Origin: Streptomyces sp. CG1
GTDB taxonomy: Bacteria > Actinomycetota > Actinomycetes > Streptomycetales > Streptomycetaceae
DNA: 64,000 nucleotides
Direction: 5' to 3'
Assembly: GCF_041080625.1 (NCBI RefSeq)
Contig: NZ_CP163518.1
Location: forward strand, 744,001-808,000
Part shown: in pieces, positions 7,953-16,870 of the stretch
How the letters are laid out: each line of letters starts with the position of its first letter
Numbering within the stretch: position 1 is the first letter of the stretch
Notes under the pieces: generated by a model
What the model was told of the DNA's origin: nothing
The model's database searches: none
The model's input: only the letters and a program-made list of their open reading frames with translations
Program-made: the position numbers and the translations under genes

Positions 7953-8227
7953 GCGGCCTCGACACGCGAACCGCCCGCGACGCGGTGCGCCAGGCCGCCC
8001 GGCAACTGGCCGCGGACGCCCCGAGGCTCACCGCCGGCTCCGCGAGCGCCCTCAGGGCCGGGCTCGCCGCCCGCTCCGCCTGTCTCCGCCGCGCCGCACT
8101 CGCCGCCTGGCGCACCGGCGTCCCGGAGGACGTGATCGCCGCCGACGGCCGCGTGCCCGTGACGGTCGTACGCCGCTGGATCGCGTCGGGGTGCCCACGA
8201 CACCCCGACGACGGACAGGCCGACTGA
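7949..8227 (+). CDS. Small Ala/Arg-rich protein with HTH-like end
   Basis: 92 residues, overlapping mgtC by ATGA, so translationally coupled. It is largely helical; the end, GVPEDVIAADGRVPVTVVRRWI, reads like a helix-turn-helix of the kind used in sigma or MerR-like proteins. I do not recognise a family. Coupling to mgtC implies a joint role or simple co-expression. Confidence 0.6.
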   Translation: MSGLDTRTARDAVRQAARQLAADAPRLTAGSASALRAGLAARSACLRRAALAAWRTGVPEDVIAADGRVPVTVVRRWIASGCPRHPDDGQAD

Positions 8228-8308
8228 TGCACTCGATGCCAAGAGAGTGGAGACGACCGGCGTCGTGGTCCCGGGGCTCAGGTGCCGACAGGGTGGCGTC
8301 GGTGTCGG

Positions 8309-8797
8309 TCAGGTCAGAGGCAGGCGCATGAGGGTCAGGTCGAGCCAGCGGCCGAACTTGGTGCCGACCTCGGGCACCGTGCCGACGTACTGGAAGCCGA
8401 ACCGTTCATGGAGTCGGATCGAGGCGGTGTTCTCGGCTTCGATGCCGGCGATCATGACGTGGTGGCCGGCGTCGCGGGCCGCGGTGACGAGGGTGGCCAG
8501 GAGCACGGATCCGATACCGAGACCGTGCCGGCCCTCGCGGACGTAGACCGAGTTCTCCACCGTGTGCCGGTAGCCGTCCAGTTCGCGCCACGGGCCGTAG
8601 ACCGCGAACCCCGCCACCTCGCCGTCGGCCTCGGCGACGAACGCCGAGCCGCGCTCCAGATGAGCGGCCAGCCAGGTGACACCCTGGGCGGGGGTCTGCG
8701 GGGTGTCGGTCCACAGGGCGGTCGAGTGCTCGATCGCATGGTTGCGGATCGCGCGGACGGCCTCCACGTCGTCGGGGCGGGCGGGGCGCACCGTCAC
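8309..8797 (-). CDS. GNAT acetyltransferase, phosphinothricin-acetyltransferase-like
   Basis: 162 residues from GTG 8797 (VTVRPARPDD); a longer in-frame ATG overlaps the divergent gene start. GNAT features: RPARPDDVEAVRAIRNHAIEHSTALW at the N terminus, VYVREGRHGLGIGSVLLATL as acetyl-CoA loop, and NTASIRLHERFGFQYVGT at the C terminus. This pattern is shared with pat/bar-type enzymes that acetylate phosphinothricin or methionine sulfoximine, but many family members have other amine substrates. It is divergent from the XRE-cupin regulator by only 31 bp. Confidence 0.85.
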   Translation of the reverse strand: MTVRPARPDDVEAVRAIRNHAIEHSTALWTDTPQTPAQGVTWLAAHLERGSAFVAEADGEVAGFAVYGPWRELDGYRHTVENSVYVREGRHGLGIGSVLLATLVTAARDAGHHVMIAGIEAENTASIRLHERFGFQYVGTVPEVGTKFGRWLDLTLMRLPLT

Positions 8798-8816
8798 GGC
8801 GGCCGCACTTCTTGCG

Positions 8817-8828
8817 TATATTGAAGCC
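8817..8828 (+). promoter_or_regulatory. -10 element of a probable leaderless transcript
   Basis: TATATT ends six bases before ATG 8829 of the XRE-cupin gene, the spacing expected when transcription starts at the start codon. CTTC (8808-8811) and GAAG (8823-8826) flank it as a short inverted repeat that may be the autoregulatory site. Confidence 0.45.
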
Positions 8829-9419
8829 ATGTCCAACATAGTAGATCCTCTGGTGGAGCGGATCGCGGCACGTGTCCGCACCGAACGGGAACGCCGCCGC
8901 TGGACTCTGGCCCAGCTCGCCGACGCCTCCGGTGTCTCCCAGGCCATGATCAGCCGGATCGAGCGCGGCGAGAGCAACCCCACGGCCGTCGTCCTCGGCA
9001 AGCTGTCCGCGGCCTTCCAGCTCAGCGTCGCCTCCTTGCTCGCCCTCGCCGAAGGGACACAGGACGGCTTCGAGGGTGCGACGGGGGTGCGCCGCGGGAC
9101 CGACACGGCCGAGTGGCGCGACCCCGCGACCGGCTACCGGCGCCGCCAGATCACCGGCCCGCACTTCCCCGCGGAGATCGCCGAGATCCGCCTGCCCGCC
9201 GGCGCCCGCGTGCCGTATCCGGCCGCTGCCTTCGCCTTCGTACGGCAGGTCGTCTGGGTCCTCGACGGACAGCTGACCTTCCATGACGGCGACACGGTCC
9301 ATGAACTCGGCGCGGGCGACACCATCGAACTCGGCCAGCCCGCCGAGCGGGTCTTCGCCAACGCCACCGACACCGAATGCCGGTACGCCGTCATACTCAC
9401 GCGCGGCACCACCCCGTGA
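8829..9419 (+). CDS. XRE-family regulator with cupin domain
   Basis: 196 residues. HTH in the first ~70 residues (RWTLAQLADASGVSQAMISRIERGESNPT), cupin beta-barrel at ~115-190 (GQLTFHDGDTVHELGAGDTIEL). Such HTH-cupin proteins sense small metabolites and often control the adjacent transporter. It ends in a 4-base overlap with the MFS gene, so the two are co-translated, and its start is probably leaderless. Effector unknown. Confidence 0.9.
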   Translation: MSNIVDPLVERIAARVRTERERRRWTLAQLADASGVSQAMISRIERGESNPTAVVLGKLSAAFQLSVASLLALAEGTQDGFEGATGVRRGTDTAEWRDPATGYRRRQITGPHFPAEIAEIRLPAGARVPYPAAAFAFVRQVVWVLDGQLTFHDGDTVHELGAGDTIELGQPAERVFANATDTECRYAVILTRGTTP

Positions 9420-10585
9420 CCCGGCCGCTCCCCCGCGGCGGCACGCTTCTCCTCGCCTTCATGGCCGGAACGGCGATCGCGAACAACTATGCCATCCAAC
9501 CCGAACTCACCACGGTCGCCGCCGACTTGCATGTACCACTCGCCGTGATCGGCCTCGTGCCGACCGCCGCGCTCGTCGGCTCCATGACAGGCTTCGCCCT
9601 TCTGCTGCCGCTCACCGACCACCTCGCGCCCAACCGCCTGGTCGGGCTTCAGCTCACCGCTCTGGCCGCCGCCCTCGCTCTCGCCGCGGCCGCGTCCGGC
9701 GCGGGCCTGCTCCTGGCCGCCTACCTGCTCATAGGCGCAGCCGCCAGTGTCGCGGCCCAGGCCGGCAGCATCGCCGGCCGCCATGCCCCAACAGGGCGCC
9801 GGGGCACGGGCGTTGCCACGGTGGCCGCCGGTATGTCGGCCGGCATCCTGCTCAGCCGCCTGGCGGGAGGAACGCTCGCCGGCATCCTCGGCTGGCGGCG
9901 GATGCTCCTGGTCTTCGCCGCCCTCGCCCTGCTCGGCGCGCTCGCCGCCGCCACACTCCTGCCGCAGCAGCGGCCTCACTCGGACCGCGGTTACCGTGCC
10001 GCCTTCAGCGCGCTTCCTCCGCTGCTGCGCCAGTTCCCGGAACTGCGCCACGCGGTAGCCGCCGGCGGACTGTGGTACTTCGCCTTCAACGTCATCTGGG
10101 TCGCGCTCGTCCTCGCCCTGGCCCAGCCGCCCTACTCCCTCGGCCCGAGCGCCATCGGCCTGTACAGCCTGGCCGGGCTCCTCGGCTTCGCGGCTCTCCC
10201 GCTCACCGGACGGCTGACCGACCGGTACACCCCGGCCGCGGTGATCACGCTCTGCATGCTGGCCGCCGCGGTGGGCGCGGCCCTCCTCGCCCTCGGCCTG
10301 GACAGCCCACTCACCACCGGTCTCGGACTCGCCCTCTTCGACGCCGGCTGCTTCGCCGCCCAGGCGGCCAACCAGAGCCGCATCATGGCCCTCTCCCCCC
10401 AGCGGTCCGGCAGCCTGAGCAGCGTCTACCTCGTGCTGTACTTCACCATCGGAGCGCTGGGCACCGCACTCGCCGCCCCCCTGCTCAACGCCCTCGGCTG
10501 GCACGGCACCGCCCTCGTCACCCTCGCCGCGCTGCTCGTCGCCGCTGCTCTCGGCAACCGCACGCCGTCCCGGGTCAGCCGCTGA
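9416..10585 (+). CDS. MFS transporter
   Basis: 389 residues from GTG 9416, overlapping the regulator stop (GTGA). Twelve hydrophobic segments; loop motif GSIAGRHAPTGRRGTGVATVAAGMSAG and the second-half GRLTDRYTP typical of CynX/NimT or YgaY-like major facilitator proteins. Substrate unknown. Its regulation is probably through the cupin regulator with which it forms a two-gene operon. The 3' end overlaps the remnant nitrilase on the other strand by about 11 bases. Confidence 0.88.
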   Translation: MTRPLPRGGTLLLAFMAGTAIANNYAIQPELTTVAADLHVPLAVIGLVPTAALVGSMTGFALLLPLTDHLAPNRLVGLQLTALAAALALAAAASGAGLLLAAYLLIGAAASVAAQAGSIAGRHAPTGRRGTGVATVAAGMSAGILLSRLAGGTLAGILGWRRMLLVFAALALLGALAAATLLPQQRPHSDRGYRAAFSALPPLLRQFPELRHAVAAGGLWYFAFNVIWVALVLALAQPPYSLGPSAIGLYSLAGLLGFAALPLTGRLTDRYTPAAVITLCMLAAAVGAALLALGLDSPLTTGLGLALFDAGCFAAQAANQSRIMALSPQRSGSLSSVYLVLYFTIGALGTALAAPLLNALGWHGTALVTLAALLVAAALGNRTPSRVSR

Positions 10586-11087
10586 TGACGCCGGTGCGGG
10601 CGGTTTGGCCGACGTGGAGGGTGAAGACGTCCGGGCGTGCGTAGTGTCCGGTGAGGTCGAAGTCGGAGCGGGCGCGGGCCGGTTCGTCGAGGTCGAGTTC
10701 GGCGCTGAGAATGCCCTCGCCGTCACGCAGAGAGCCGGCCACGACCTCGCCGAGCGGTGAGACGATGACGGAGCCGCGCGCGATGAGGACGGTGTCCGGC
10801 GCGTCGCCCGCATCGCCGTGCGGACAACGGCATGTAGTCCTCACAGCAGATGGCCGCGCCGAGGCGGGCCGTGCCGGTAGTCGACGACCGGGAGGGTGGA
10901 GTCGTCGCCCTGACCTCGCCCTGACCCCACAAGTACCGTTCCGCGGCGAGACAGTACAGGGTGCCGCCCCGGCGCTCGACGGCACCGACCACGGCGTGAC
11001 AGCCGGGTTCCCGGGTGAGTGCGGCCGGGGTGTCGACCTCGGGCCGGGGACGTGGATGGCGGCAGCGTGGTATCGCCGGAACAGGTC
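10575..11087 (-). pseudogene. Decayed nitrilase (carbon-nitrogen hydrolase)
   Basis: Nitrilase pieces appear in order but in different frames: RRYHAAAIHVPGP, then GCHAVVGAVERRGGTLYCL, YLWGQG, RLGAAICCEDYMPL (the CWE/CxE catalytic-Cys region), then IARGSVIVSPLGEVVAG, ILSAELDLDEPARARSDFDL and TGHYARPDVF. Some 50 residues between EDYMPL and IARGS are missing, at least two frameshifts are present, and the N terminus is gone. Intact relatives are about 300-330 residues. The gene is non-functional; the remnant butts against a DinB fragment on the opposite strand. Confidence 0.85.
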
Positions 11088-11099
11088 CCGTCCGGCCGG

Positions 11100-11293
11100 G
11101 GTCCGACCGCCTCGACGCGGCGTACACCCAGTGGATCTCCGGCGTGCGCGGCCTCGGCGTGGCGGGGCTCGCGCGTGAGTGCGGCCCGGCCGAGGGGCCG
11201 TACGCGAAGGAGCCGTTGGCAACACTCGTGCTGCACATCAACCGCGAGACGATCCACCACGGTGCGGAGATCACCCTGCTCAGGGATCTGTAG
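11100..11293 (+). pseudogene. DinB-family protein, C-terminal remnant
   Basis: The end of this frame reads RLDAAYTQWISGVRGLG, then LARECGPAEGPYA and LATLVLHINRETIHHGAEI, the C-terminal half of actinobacterial DinB-like proteins with the helix-bundle His residues. The N-terminal half is missing; upstream sequence belongs to the broken nitrilase on the other strand. An ORF from 11015 covers it but its first ~28 residues are unrelated. Probably a deletion scar joining two genes. Confidence 0.7.
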
Positions 11294-11456
11294 ACGCACG
11301 GTGCGGGCGACTAGGTGCTGTGCCCGCTCGGGTTCGCGGGGTTCACTGGCTTCTCGGGGGCTCCGGGGGCGAGGAATGCCCGGACGAACATGCGTCCTCG
11401 CGATCACAACATGTCAGCCCGACAGGCGCCGGACCAGCCCCACCCCAGCTCTGCCA

Positions 11457-11906
11457 TCAGGGCTCCAGGACGCGGTCCGGCCCCAATGGCACCTCGTGCA
11501 GGAGGAGGCGGCTGCGCAACTCCCGTACGCCCAAATCGGCCTTGAGCCGATCGATGACCGTCTCGAACTCGCGGGCGTCGGTGCAGGCCATGCGCAACTG
11601 GTAGTCGTAGTCCCCGGTCAGCCGCATCGCGCCGACTACCTGCGGCACTTGATGCAACTGGGCCTCGAAGGCCTGGCGGTCCACGCCCTCGCGCAGGCGG
11701 ATGTCGCTGAGCAACTCCATCCCGCGCCCGAACGCCGCCAGGTTCAGCTCGGCCCGGTATCCGCGGACGACTCCAGCGGCCTGGAGCCGGCGTACGCGGT
11801 CGGCGACGGTGTTGGCCGAGAGCCGGACCTGACGACCCAGCTCCTGGTAGGTCGCCCGGCCGTCGGCGAGGAGGATCGTGAGGATCTGCCGATCGATGCG
11901 GTCCAT
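11457..11906 (-). CDS. Lrp/AsnC family regulator
   Basis: 149 residues. N-terminal HTH MDRIDRQILTILLADGRATYQELGRQVRLSANTVADRVRRL, then the RAM effector domain from ~65 with VVGAMRLTGDYDYQLRMAC and a conserved Asp-rich turn. Binds amino acids or related ligands in this family. It is divergent from a membrane-protein gene over a perfect 12-bp inverted repeat, so it most likely regulates itself and that gene, as AsnC-exporter pairs commonly do. Confidence 0.92.
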   Translation of the reverse strand: MDRIDRQILTILLADGRATYQELGRQVRLSANTVADRVRRLQAAGVVRGYRAELNLAAFGRGMELLSDIRLREGVDRQAFEAQLHQVPQVVGAMRLTGDYDYQLRMACTDAREFETVIDRLKADLGVRELRSRLLLHEVPLGPDRVLEP

Positions 11907-11919
11907 GGCACCATGCTAC

Positions 11920-11955
11920 AAATACTCGGCCTGACATTGAGATGGCCGAGTATTT
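11920..11955. promoter_or_regulatory. Perfect 12-bp inverted repeat, AsnC operator
   Basis: AAATACTCGGCC (11920-11931) and GGCCGAGTATTT (11944-11955) are exact reverse complements separated by 12 bases, about one helical turn. The AT-rich outer ends would overlap both promoters. A further TTTCTCGGTAT follows. Position between asnC and the membrane gene makes this the natural AsnC site. Confidence 0.7.
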
Positions 11956-12026
11956 CTCGGTATAGCAGCCCCATGTGCCGAGAACTCCGAGCCAAAATCG
12001 GCGTCATCGGTGCCAGGCTCGCAGGC

Positions 12027-12725
12027 ATGGAGATACTGCTCCTCCGGACCGCCCTCGCCCCCTCCCTCGTACTCCTCGTCTCCGTCGTCGCCCGACGTTC
12101 AGGCCCGCGCCGCGGCGGGCTCCTGCTGGGCGCGCCCACGACGTCAGGCCCGTTTCTGGCCCTCATGTGGCTCAACGGCGGGAGCGAGGCGGCCGCGCGT
12201 GCCGCGCACGGCAATGTCGCGGCACAACTGATCGTCGCGGCCTTCTGCGTCGTCTACGGCCGCCTCGCACCCGTCCTGCGCCCGGCTCGGACACTGACGG
12301 CGGCTCTGGTCTGCGCGGCCGGAGCCGGTCTGCTCGCGGCGATGTGCGCGAACGTCTGGCTCACCGCGGCGCTGGGCCTGGCCTTCATCTTCGCCGGTCT
12401 GCGGACCTGGCCCGCCCCCTCCCCCGCGCACACGGACCGGGCGCCGGACCGTGCCCGGCGCTGGGACATCCCGGTGCGGATGGCGGTGTCGGCCACGACC
12501 GTCCTGCTCGCCGTGCACGCCGCGGACGCCCTCGGCTCCTTCACGGGCGGCATCCTCTCCGCCCTCCCGGCCCTGCTGGCCGTCATGGCTGTCTCGACCC
12601 ACCGCTCCACCGGCGCGGTGGCCACCGCCGCGATGATGCGCGCCGCACTGACCATCACCCCGTGCACTCTCGGCTTCCTCCTGATGATCTATACGGCCTT
12701 TGCTGCTTCCGTGACGAGGAGTTAG
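12027..12725 (+). CDS. Polytopic membrane protein controlled by AsnC
   Basis: 232 residues from ATG 12027 (MEILLLRTALAPSLVLLVSVVARRSG); an in-frame ATG at 11973 would add 18 residues. About seven hydrophobic segments, with a charged loop near residue 140. No confident family; the length and AsnC pairing recall small exporters such as LysE-type proteins, but the LysE motifs are not seen. Possibly an amino-acid or metabolite exporter by context. Confidence 0.75.
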   Translation: MEILLLRTALAPSLVLLVSVVARRSGPRRGGLLLGAPTTSGPFLALMWLNGGSEAAARAAHGNVAAQLIVAAFCVVYGRLAPVLRPARTLTAALVCAAGAGLLAAMCANVWLTAALGLAFIFAGLRTWPAPSPAHTDRAPDRARRWDIPVRMAVSATTVLLAVHAADALGSFTGGILSALPALLAVMAVSTHRSTGAVATAAMMRAALTITPCTLGFLLMIYTAFAASVTRS

Positions 12726-13349
12726 AGGAATGCGGCTCTCTGGTCGCATGTCGAGACACGCCTACCGATTCGCCGACACCATGATCCAGGCCCTTCTCGA
12801 CGCGGGCTTCCCGCCTCGCACCGCGGCCTGGCCGAACTGGACCGTCTTCTCTCCGATCCCGGGCATCACGCAAGAACAACAGGCACAGTCAGTCGGACAT
12901 CCAAGTGGCCGCACTACAGCCCGAGTTGGCCCGCGCGAGCCATACGTCCGGCAAGGGGATCCGACGGACCGAGAGAGCGGGAGAAGCCGATCGGATACCT
13001 CGTGAGCGTGGCCATTGTGGTGCCGGGCACGCCGCGGCGGCCGCGGTCGCTCGCGCGCTCGGCTTCCGCCTCGGGCTGTCGTCTGACGAGGTACCGGTGC
13101 CTGCCGGCTACTGGCCACTACTGGCGCTCGTGCGGCGCCCGGGCCGGAGGCGGTAGGCGTGCCGGCCGCCACCGTTCCCGTGCGGTCGGCTGCCCCGTGC
13201 TGATCCACATGCAAGCGCCGTCCCGATTGCGAGGTGAGCGGCGGGGCCATCAGGATGTTGTCAGGTGGTGTCCATCGGTCGGCGCGGGCCCGTTTGGTCA
13301 TGGTGGGCCAGGAAGCGGCGCGCACCCTCCCTGTGGCAAGGAGCACGGT
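12726..13349. other. Gap with one possible regulator remnant
   Basis: No convincing complete gene in about 620 bases. The only recognisable piece is a TetR-like tail near 12763-12888 (listed separately). Other open frames are GC-driven and lack start signals or family-like sequence. Confidence 0.5.
12763..12888 (+). pseudogene. Possible TetR C-terminal remnant
   Basis: YRFADTMIQALLDAGFPPRT followed by AAWPNWTVFSPIPGITQEQQA resembles the helix-pair of the tetracycline-repressor-type C-terminal domain (ALLDAGFPP... QEQ). No HTH precedes it and the frame soon loses similarity. Low certainty. Confidence 0.3.
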
Positions 13350-13565
13350 ATGGCCACGGACTCGCTCGGACGATTCATGGCGGCCCTGAACCCGGACAAC
13401 CGGGAGGCCGTCCGCGCCAAGCCGCCTCAGGAGCAGAAGCGGCTTGCGGCGGCCTGGGAGCGGGAACTGGAAGCGGATGACGAGCTCGACACCCTCGACG
13501 AGCTGTCTCCGCCGGCGGCAGAGGCCGAGGCGGCCCGCCGCGTCCTGGACCGGGGAGCCAGCTAG
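13350..13565 (+). CDS. Small acidic conserved-looking protein
   Basis: 71 residues, ATG with AAGGAG six bases upstream. Sequence starts MATDSLGRFMAALNPDNREA, then a charged helix and the acidic LEADDELDTLDELSPPAAEA. The codon bias is that of a real gene and no membrane segment is present. Function unknown; no recognised domain. Flanked by long non-coding stretches, so it is probably a single-gene unit. Confidence 0.6.
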   Translation: MATDSLGRFMAALNPDNREAVRAKPPQEQKRLAAAWERELEADDELDTLDELSPPAAEAEAARRVLDRGAS

Positions 13566-14165
13566 AACCCAAGGGGCTACATCCCGGTTATCGGCCGGGT
13601 CGCGAGCGCCTGAGAGCTTGATCGGCCCAGTCAGAGTGGCCATGCGTGACCCATGGGCCCGGGCTGCTGTGCGCCTACGTTCGGGGAGTGTGACGACAGC
13701 AGCGCCCTGTGCCGCGCCCTCGGCCGGCTTCTGCGGTCGCAGGGGCTGGTGCGGGGCGCTGGAGCCGGTCACGGCGAGCGGTTGGTCCGCTACAGAACCG
13801 GTCCCGCGCCGTCACGGTCATGGGAGGGCGGCAGACCACCCGTCGCGCGTCCCGCAAGCATGGTCAGTGAACACGCGCCGGACCGTGTCGTAAGTCGGGT
13901 TGCGGCCCGTGTGACCCAGGCACCAGAGCCGAGGCCTCGACAGGCGTCTCGGCGTAGCTCTCGCAAGCGGGCGGAGGAGGCCGTGCCGGAGAAAGCCGAG
14001 AGGGGGCGCTCCGCCCCGGTGGCGGCGTGGCACCGTGGTCAGCCTGCACCGTCTCGCCGTTCCCCCCAATGCAGATGCCGACGCGGCTGCTGCCTTGCGC
14101 AACCACGCAACTACCATTGCAGCCGACGTTCCTTCTCCATCACCGGACCCGAACGGGGCATCTCC
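13566..14165. other. Non-coding stretch
   Basis: About 600 bases with no gene I can support. Overlapping open frames exist on both strands but have no family resemblance. TTGCGCAA at ~14096-14103 and TACCAT near 14111 may belong to the promoter of the LURP-one gene. Confidence 0.45.
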
Positions 14166-14669
14166 ATGCGTTACCTGGTACGCGACCGCATGCTGGCCTT
14201 CCACGAGGAGGCCTGGGTCGAGACCGAGCACCGGGAGAAGCTGTTCAAAGTCAACCGCAGACTGCTGCGGGTGCGCACCACGTTCGACTTCGTGGACCCG
14301 CAGGGCGACCATGTCGCCAGCATCGTCAAGAAGGCGCTCACCCTCCACCACACGATCCTCATCAAACAAAACGGCGAGGTGGTGGGCCGCATCAGCAAGC
14401 GGGCGTTCCGGATCTTCGGAGACCGCTTCAAGGTGAGCCTGCGGGACGGGCGGCGCCTGCGCATAGCCGGGAACCTCTGGGACCGCGAGTTCGACATCGC
14501 CGATGGCGACGGCACCCTGGCACGCATCTCACGCCGCTGGTTCAGCATCCGCGACGCCTACGCGGTCGACGTGATGAGCGAGCCGGACGCTTTGCTCCTG
14601 ATCATCCTGGCTGTGTGCGTGGACCACATCCTCGAAGACCGCAAGGGCGAGCGGCTCACCAACCTCTGA
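14166..14669 (+). CDS. LURP-one-related (Tubby-like fold) protein
   Basis: 167 residues from ATG 14166 (MRYLVRDRMLAFHEEAWVE); the long upstream frame is not supported. Shows the family pattern: LFKVNRRLLRVRTTFDFVDP, KKALTLHHTILIKQNGEVVG, FKVSLRDGRRLRIAGN, and a C-terminal hydrophobic helix LLLIILAVCVDHI. The fold is a beta-barrel around one buried helix, akin to phospholipid scramblases and Tubby. Bacterial members (YxjI type) have no established biochemical role. Single gene, convergent with the DUF3592 gene. Confidence 0.88.
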   Translation: MRYLVRDRMLAFHEEAWVETEHREKLFKVNRRLLRVRTTFDFVDPQGDHVASIVKKALTLHHTILIKQNGEVVGRISKRAFRIFGDRFKVSLRDGRRLRIAGNLWDREFDIADGDGTLARISRRWFSIRDAYAVDVMSEPDALLLIILAVCVDHILEDRKGERLTNL

Positions 14670-14786
14670 CCTACCGTCGGCCCGGTCTCCCGGCTGTTGC
14701 GCCGGTTCGTCGCCCGGATCTCCGGCGGCCACCGCCACGCCGCCCGATCGGTCTGGGCTGCCTCGCCCACCTGCCGGGTGATTCCA

Positions 14787-15189
14787 TCACCCCGCGATGA
14801 GGAGCCAGGCGACGAAGAGACCGGCCGTCACGGCCCCCAGAGCACAGAAGACGACAACCAGCGCCCCCGGTGTAGCCGTCGATGAGCATCCGCTTCGGGT
14901 CGTCCGGGTCGTAGAAGACTGTCACGGCCGTGCCCGGCCGGAGGTCACCCACCGTGCTACTGGCGATCGGGGACACGGTCTCCACCGTGCGGCCGTCGAC
15001 GGTTACCCACTGGACCACCGGGCGGTACATCGTGCTGTTCGTGTCCATGTCGCGCCGGGCCTCGAGCCGGACGACCGTCCCGCAGGTCTTCGCCCCCTCC
15101 TGCCGCAGCCTGCGCGCCCGGCGCCGGCCGATGAGGCCGATGGCCAGGAACGCCGCCCCGGGCAGCAGCGGAACGCCCGCCCCGGTCAA
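14787..15189 (-). pseudogene. DUF3592-type membrane protein with a frameshift
   Basis: Starts MTGAGVPLLPGAAFLAIGLIG (first membrane helix), followed by the extracytoplasmic core EGAKTCGTVVRLEARRD, YRPVVQWVTVDGRTVE and VTVFYDPDDPKRMLIDGY. In the annotated frame the second membrane helix is lost. Removing one G from the run of five at about 14862-14866 restores VVVFCALGAVTAGLFVAWLL and then a stop at 14787. So either a real +1 frameshift or a sequencing error in a homopolymer. Without it the protein would be about 133 residues, normal for this family. Confidence 0.75.
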
Positions 15190-15462
15190 TCGCCCATGAA
15201 CCCCGCACTCACCTGTAGTCCGGGACCCATTGCATCATGCGTCCAGTCGGTGTTTCGGCTGCGTGCGGCGGGTATGGCGTCCCCGCCCACGTCCGCCTAG
15301 GCCTCCGGCTGACGGCGACGCTGCACACCGTCCGCGCCCGACGCCACCGCGCCATGGGCGCCGCCCTGGAAACGCCCTGGCGCCACCTCGTCCCCATGCG
15401 GCGCGACTTGACGAACAATCGAAATAATGCGTGACTCGTGGACTGCCGGAGGTTGGAGGACC

Positions 15463-16863
15463 ATGACGGTGACGGTCCCGGGCGTCGAGGCGCCGATCGT
15501 GGCGGGGACGCCCCTGCTCGGTTCGATGAGCGACCTGTTGAACGATCCGCTCGCGGCGTATCTGCGGGCGCGGCGCGAACAGGGCGACGTCGTGCGGTTC
15601 CGTGCCGGGCCGCCCGGCCTGCGCTCGGACATCTACGCGGTGTTCTCGGCCGAGGGCGCCCAGCAGGTCCTGGCGACACAGGCCGCCGGTTTCCGCAAGG
15701 ACAACGTCTTCTACGAGGAAGTGCGGCAGTCCGTCGGCAACGGCTTGCTCACCAGCCAGGATGGTGCCTATCTCCGCCAACGCCGCCTCGTCCAGCCACT
15801 GTTCACTTCCCGCCGCGTGAACGGCTATGCGCGGCAGGTGACGGACGAGGCGGCGGCGCTGGCGGACGCCTGGAGTGCGGCGGAGGGCCGGAGTGTCGAC
15901 CTGGTCGGTGAGATGCACCGGTTCGCGCTGCGTGTGGTCGGCCGGATCCTGTTCGGGGAGGACATGGAGTCGGCGCTGACGGTGATCGAGCGGACGCTTC
16001 CCCCGCTCCAGGAGTACTCGCTGAAGCGGGGCTTCTCACCGGTGAGGACCCCGCGCAGCTGGCCCACGCCCGCCAACCGCCGTGCCGCCCGCCTCCAGGA
16101 GGAGCTGTTCGCGCTCTGCGACGGTATCGTCGAGCGACGCCGGGGGGACGAGGCCGCGGAGGATCTCGTCACCCTCCTCGTCCGAGCCGAGAACGCCGAG
16201 GACGGCAGCCTCGACGCCGCCGAACTCCGCGAACAGGTACTGATCTTTCTGCTCGCCGGCCACGATACGACGGCCACCGCGCTCGCCTTCGCCCTGCACC
16301 TCCTCGCCCGGCACCCGGAGCAGCAGCGCCGGGTGCGGGAGGAGGTGGACGACGTGCTGGGCGGCACCGACGGGCGGGCGCCCACCGCAGCGGACATGGA
16401 GGCGCTGCCGTATCTGACGATGGTGCTCAAGGAGGCGATGCGGCTGTACCCGTCCGCGCCCGTGATCGGCCGCCGGGCGGTCGCCGACACGGAGATCGAC
16501 GGCGTACGCGTACCGGCCGGCGCCGATCTCCTCGTCAGCCCGTGGGTCACCCATCGCCACCCCGACTACTGGCCTGACCCGGACCGCTTCGACCCCGAGC
16601 GCTTCACCCCCGAGGCGGAGGCGAGCCGCCCGCGCTACGCCTGGTTCCCGTTCGGCGGCGGGCCGCGCGCCTGCATCGGGCAGCACCTGTCGCTGCTGGA
16701 GTCCGTGCTGGGACTTGCCGTACTGATCCAGGCGTACGAGTTCGAGGCCGCCGACCAGGACGAGGTACCGCTCGGCGCAGGCATCACCCTGCTCGCCAAG
16801 GGGCCGGCGCGATGCCGGATCAGTCGCAGACCGGCATCGCGATCACCGCGCAACTTGCCCTGA
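15463..16863 (+). CDS. Cytochrome P450
   Basis: 466 residues from ATG 15463, preceded by GGAGGA; an upstream ATG at 15427 has no ribosome site. I-helix oxygen-activation motif AGHDTT at ~264, ExxR in KEAMR at ~324, haem loop FPFGGGPRACIGQ with the axial Cys at ~404. The N terminus is that of a soluble bacterial P450, and YLRQRRLVQPLF matches the CYP102/CYP110-like group that often hydroxylates fatty acids or terpenoids. No ferredoxin or reductase is nearby. It converges on the indigoidine-type NRPS with a 7-bp gap; a joint pathway is possible but not implied by operon structure. Confidence 0.93.
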   Translation: MTVTVPGVEAPIVAGTPLLGSMSDLLNDPLAAYLRARREQGDVVRFRAGPPGLRSDIYAVFSAEGAQQVLATQAAGFRKDNVFYEEVRQSVGNGLLTSQDGAYLRQRRLVQPLFTSRRVNGYARQVTDEAAALADAWSAAEGRSVDLVGEMHRFALRVVGRILFGEDMESALTVIERTLPPLQEYSLKRGFSPVRTPRSWPTPANRRAARLQEELFALCDGIVERRRGDEAAEDLVTLLVRAENAEDGSLDAAELREQVLIFLLAGHDTTATALAFALHLLARHPEQQRRVREEVDDVLGGTDGRAPTAADMEALPYLTMVLKEAMRLYPSAPVIGRRAVADTEIDGVRVPAGADLLVSPWVTHRHPDYWPDPDRFDPERFTPEAEASRPRYAWFPFGGGPRACIGQHLSLLESVLGLAVLIQAYEFEAADQDEVPLGAGITLLAKGPARCRISRRPASRSPRNLP

Positions 16864-16870
16864 TCGCCCC

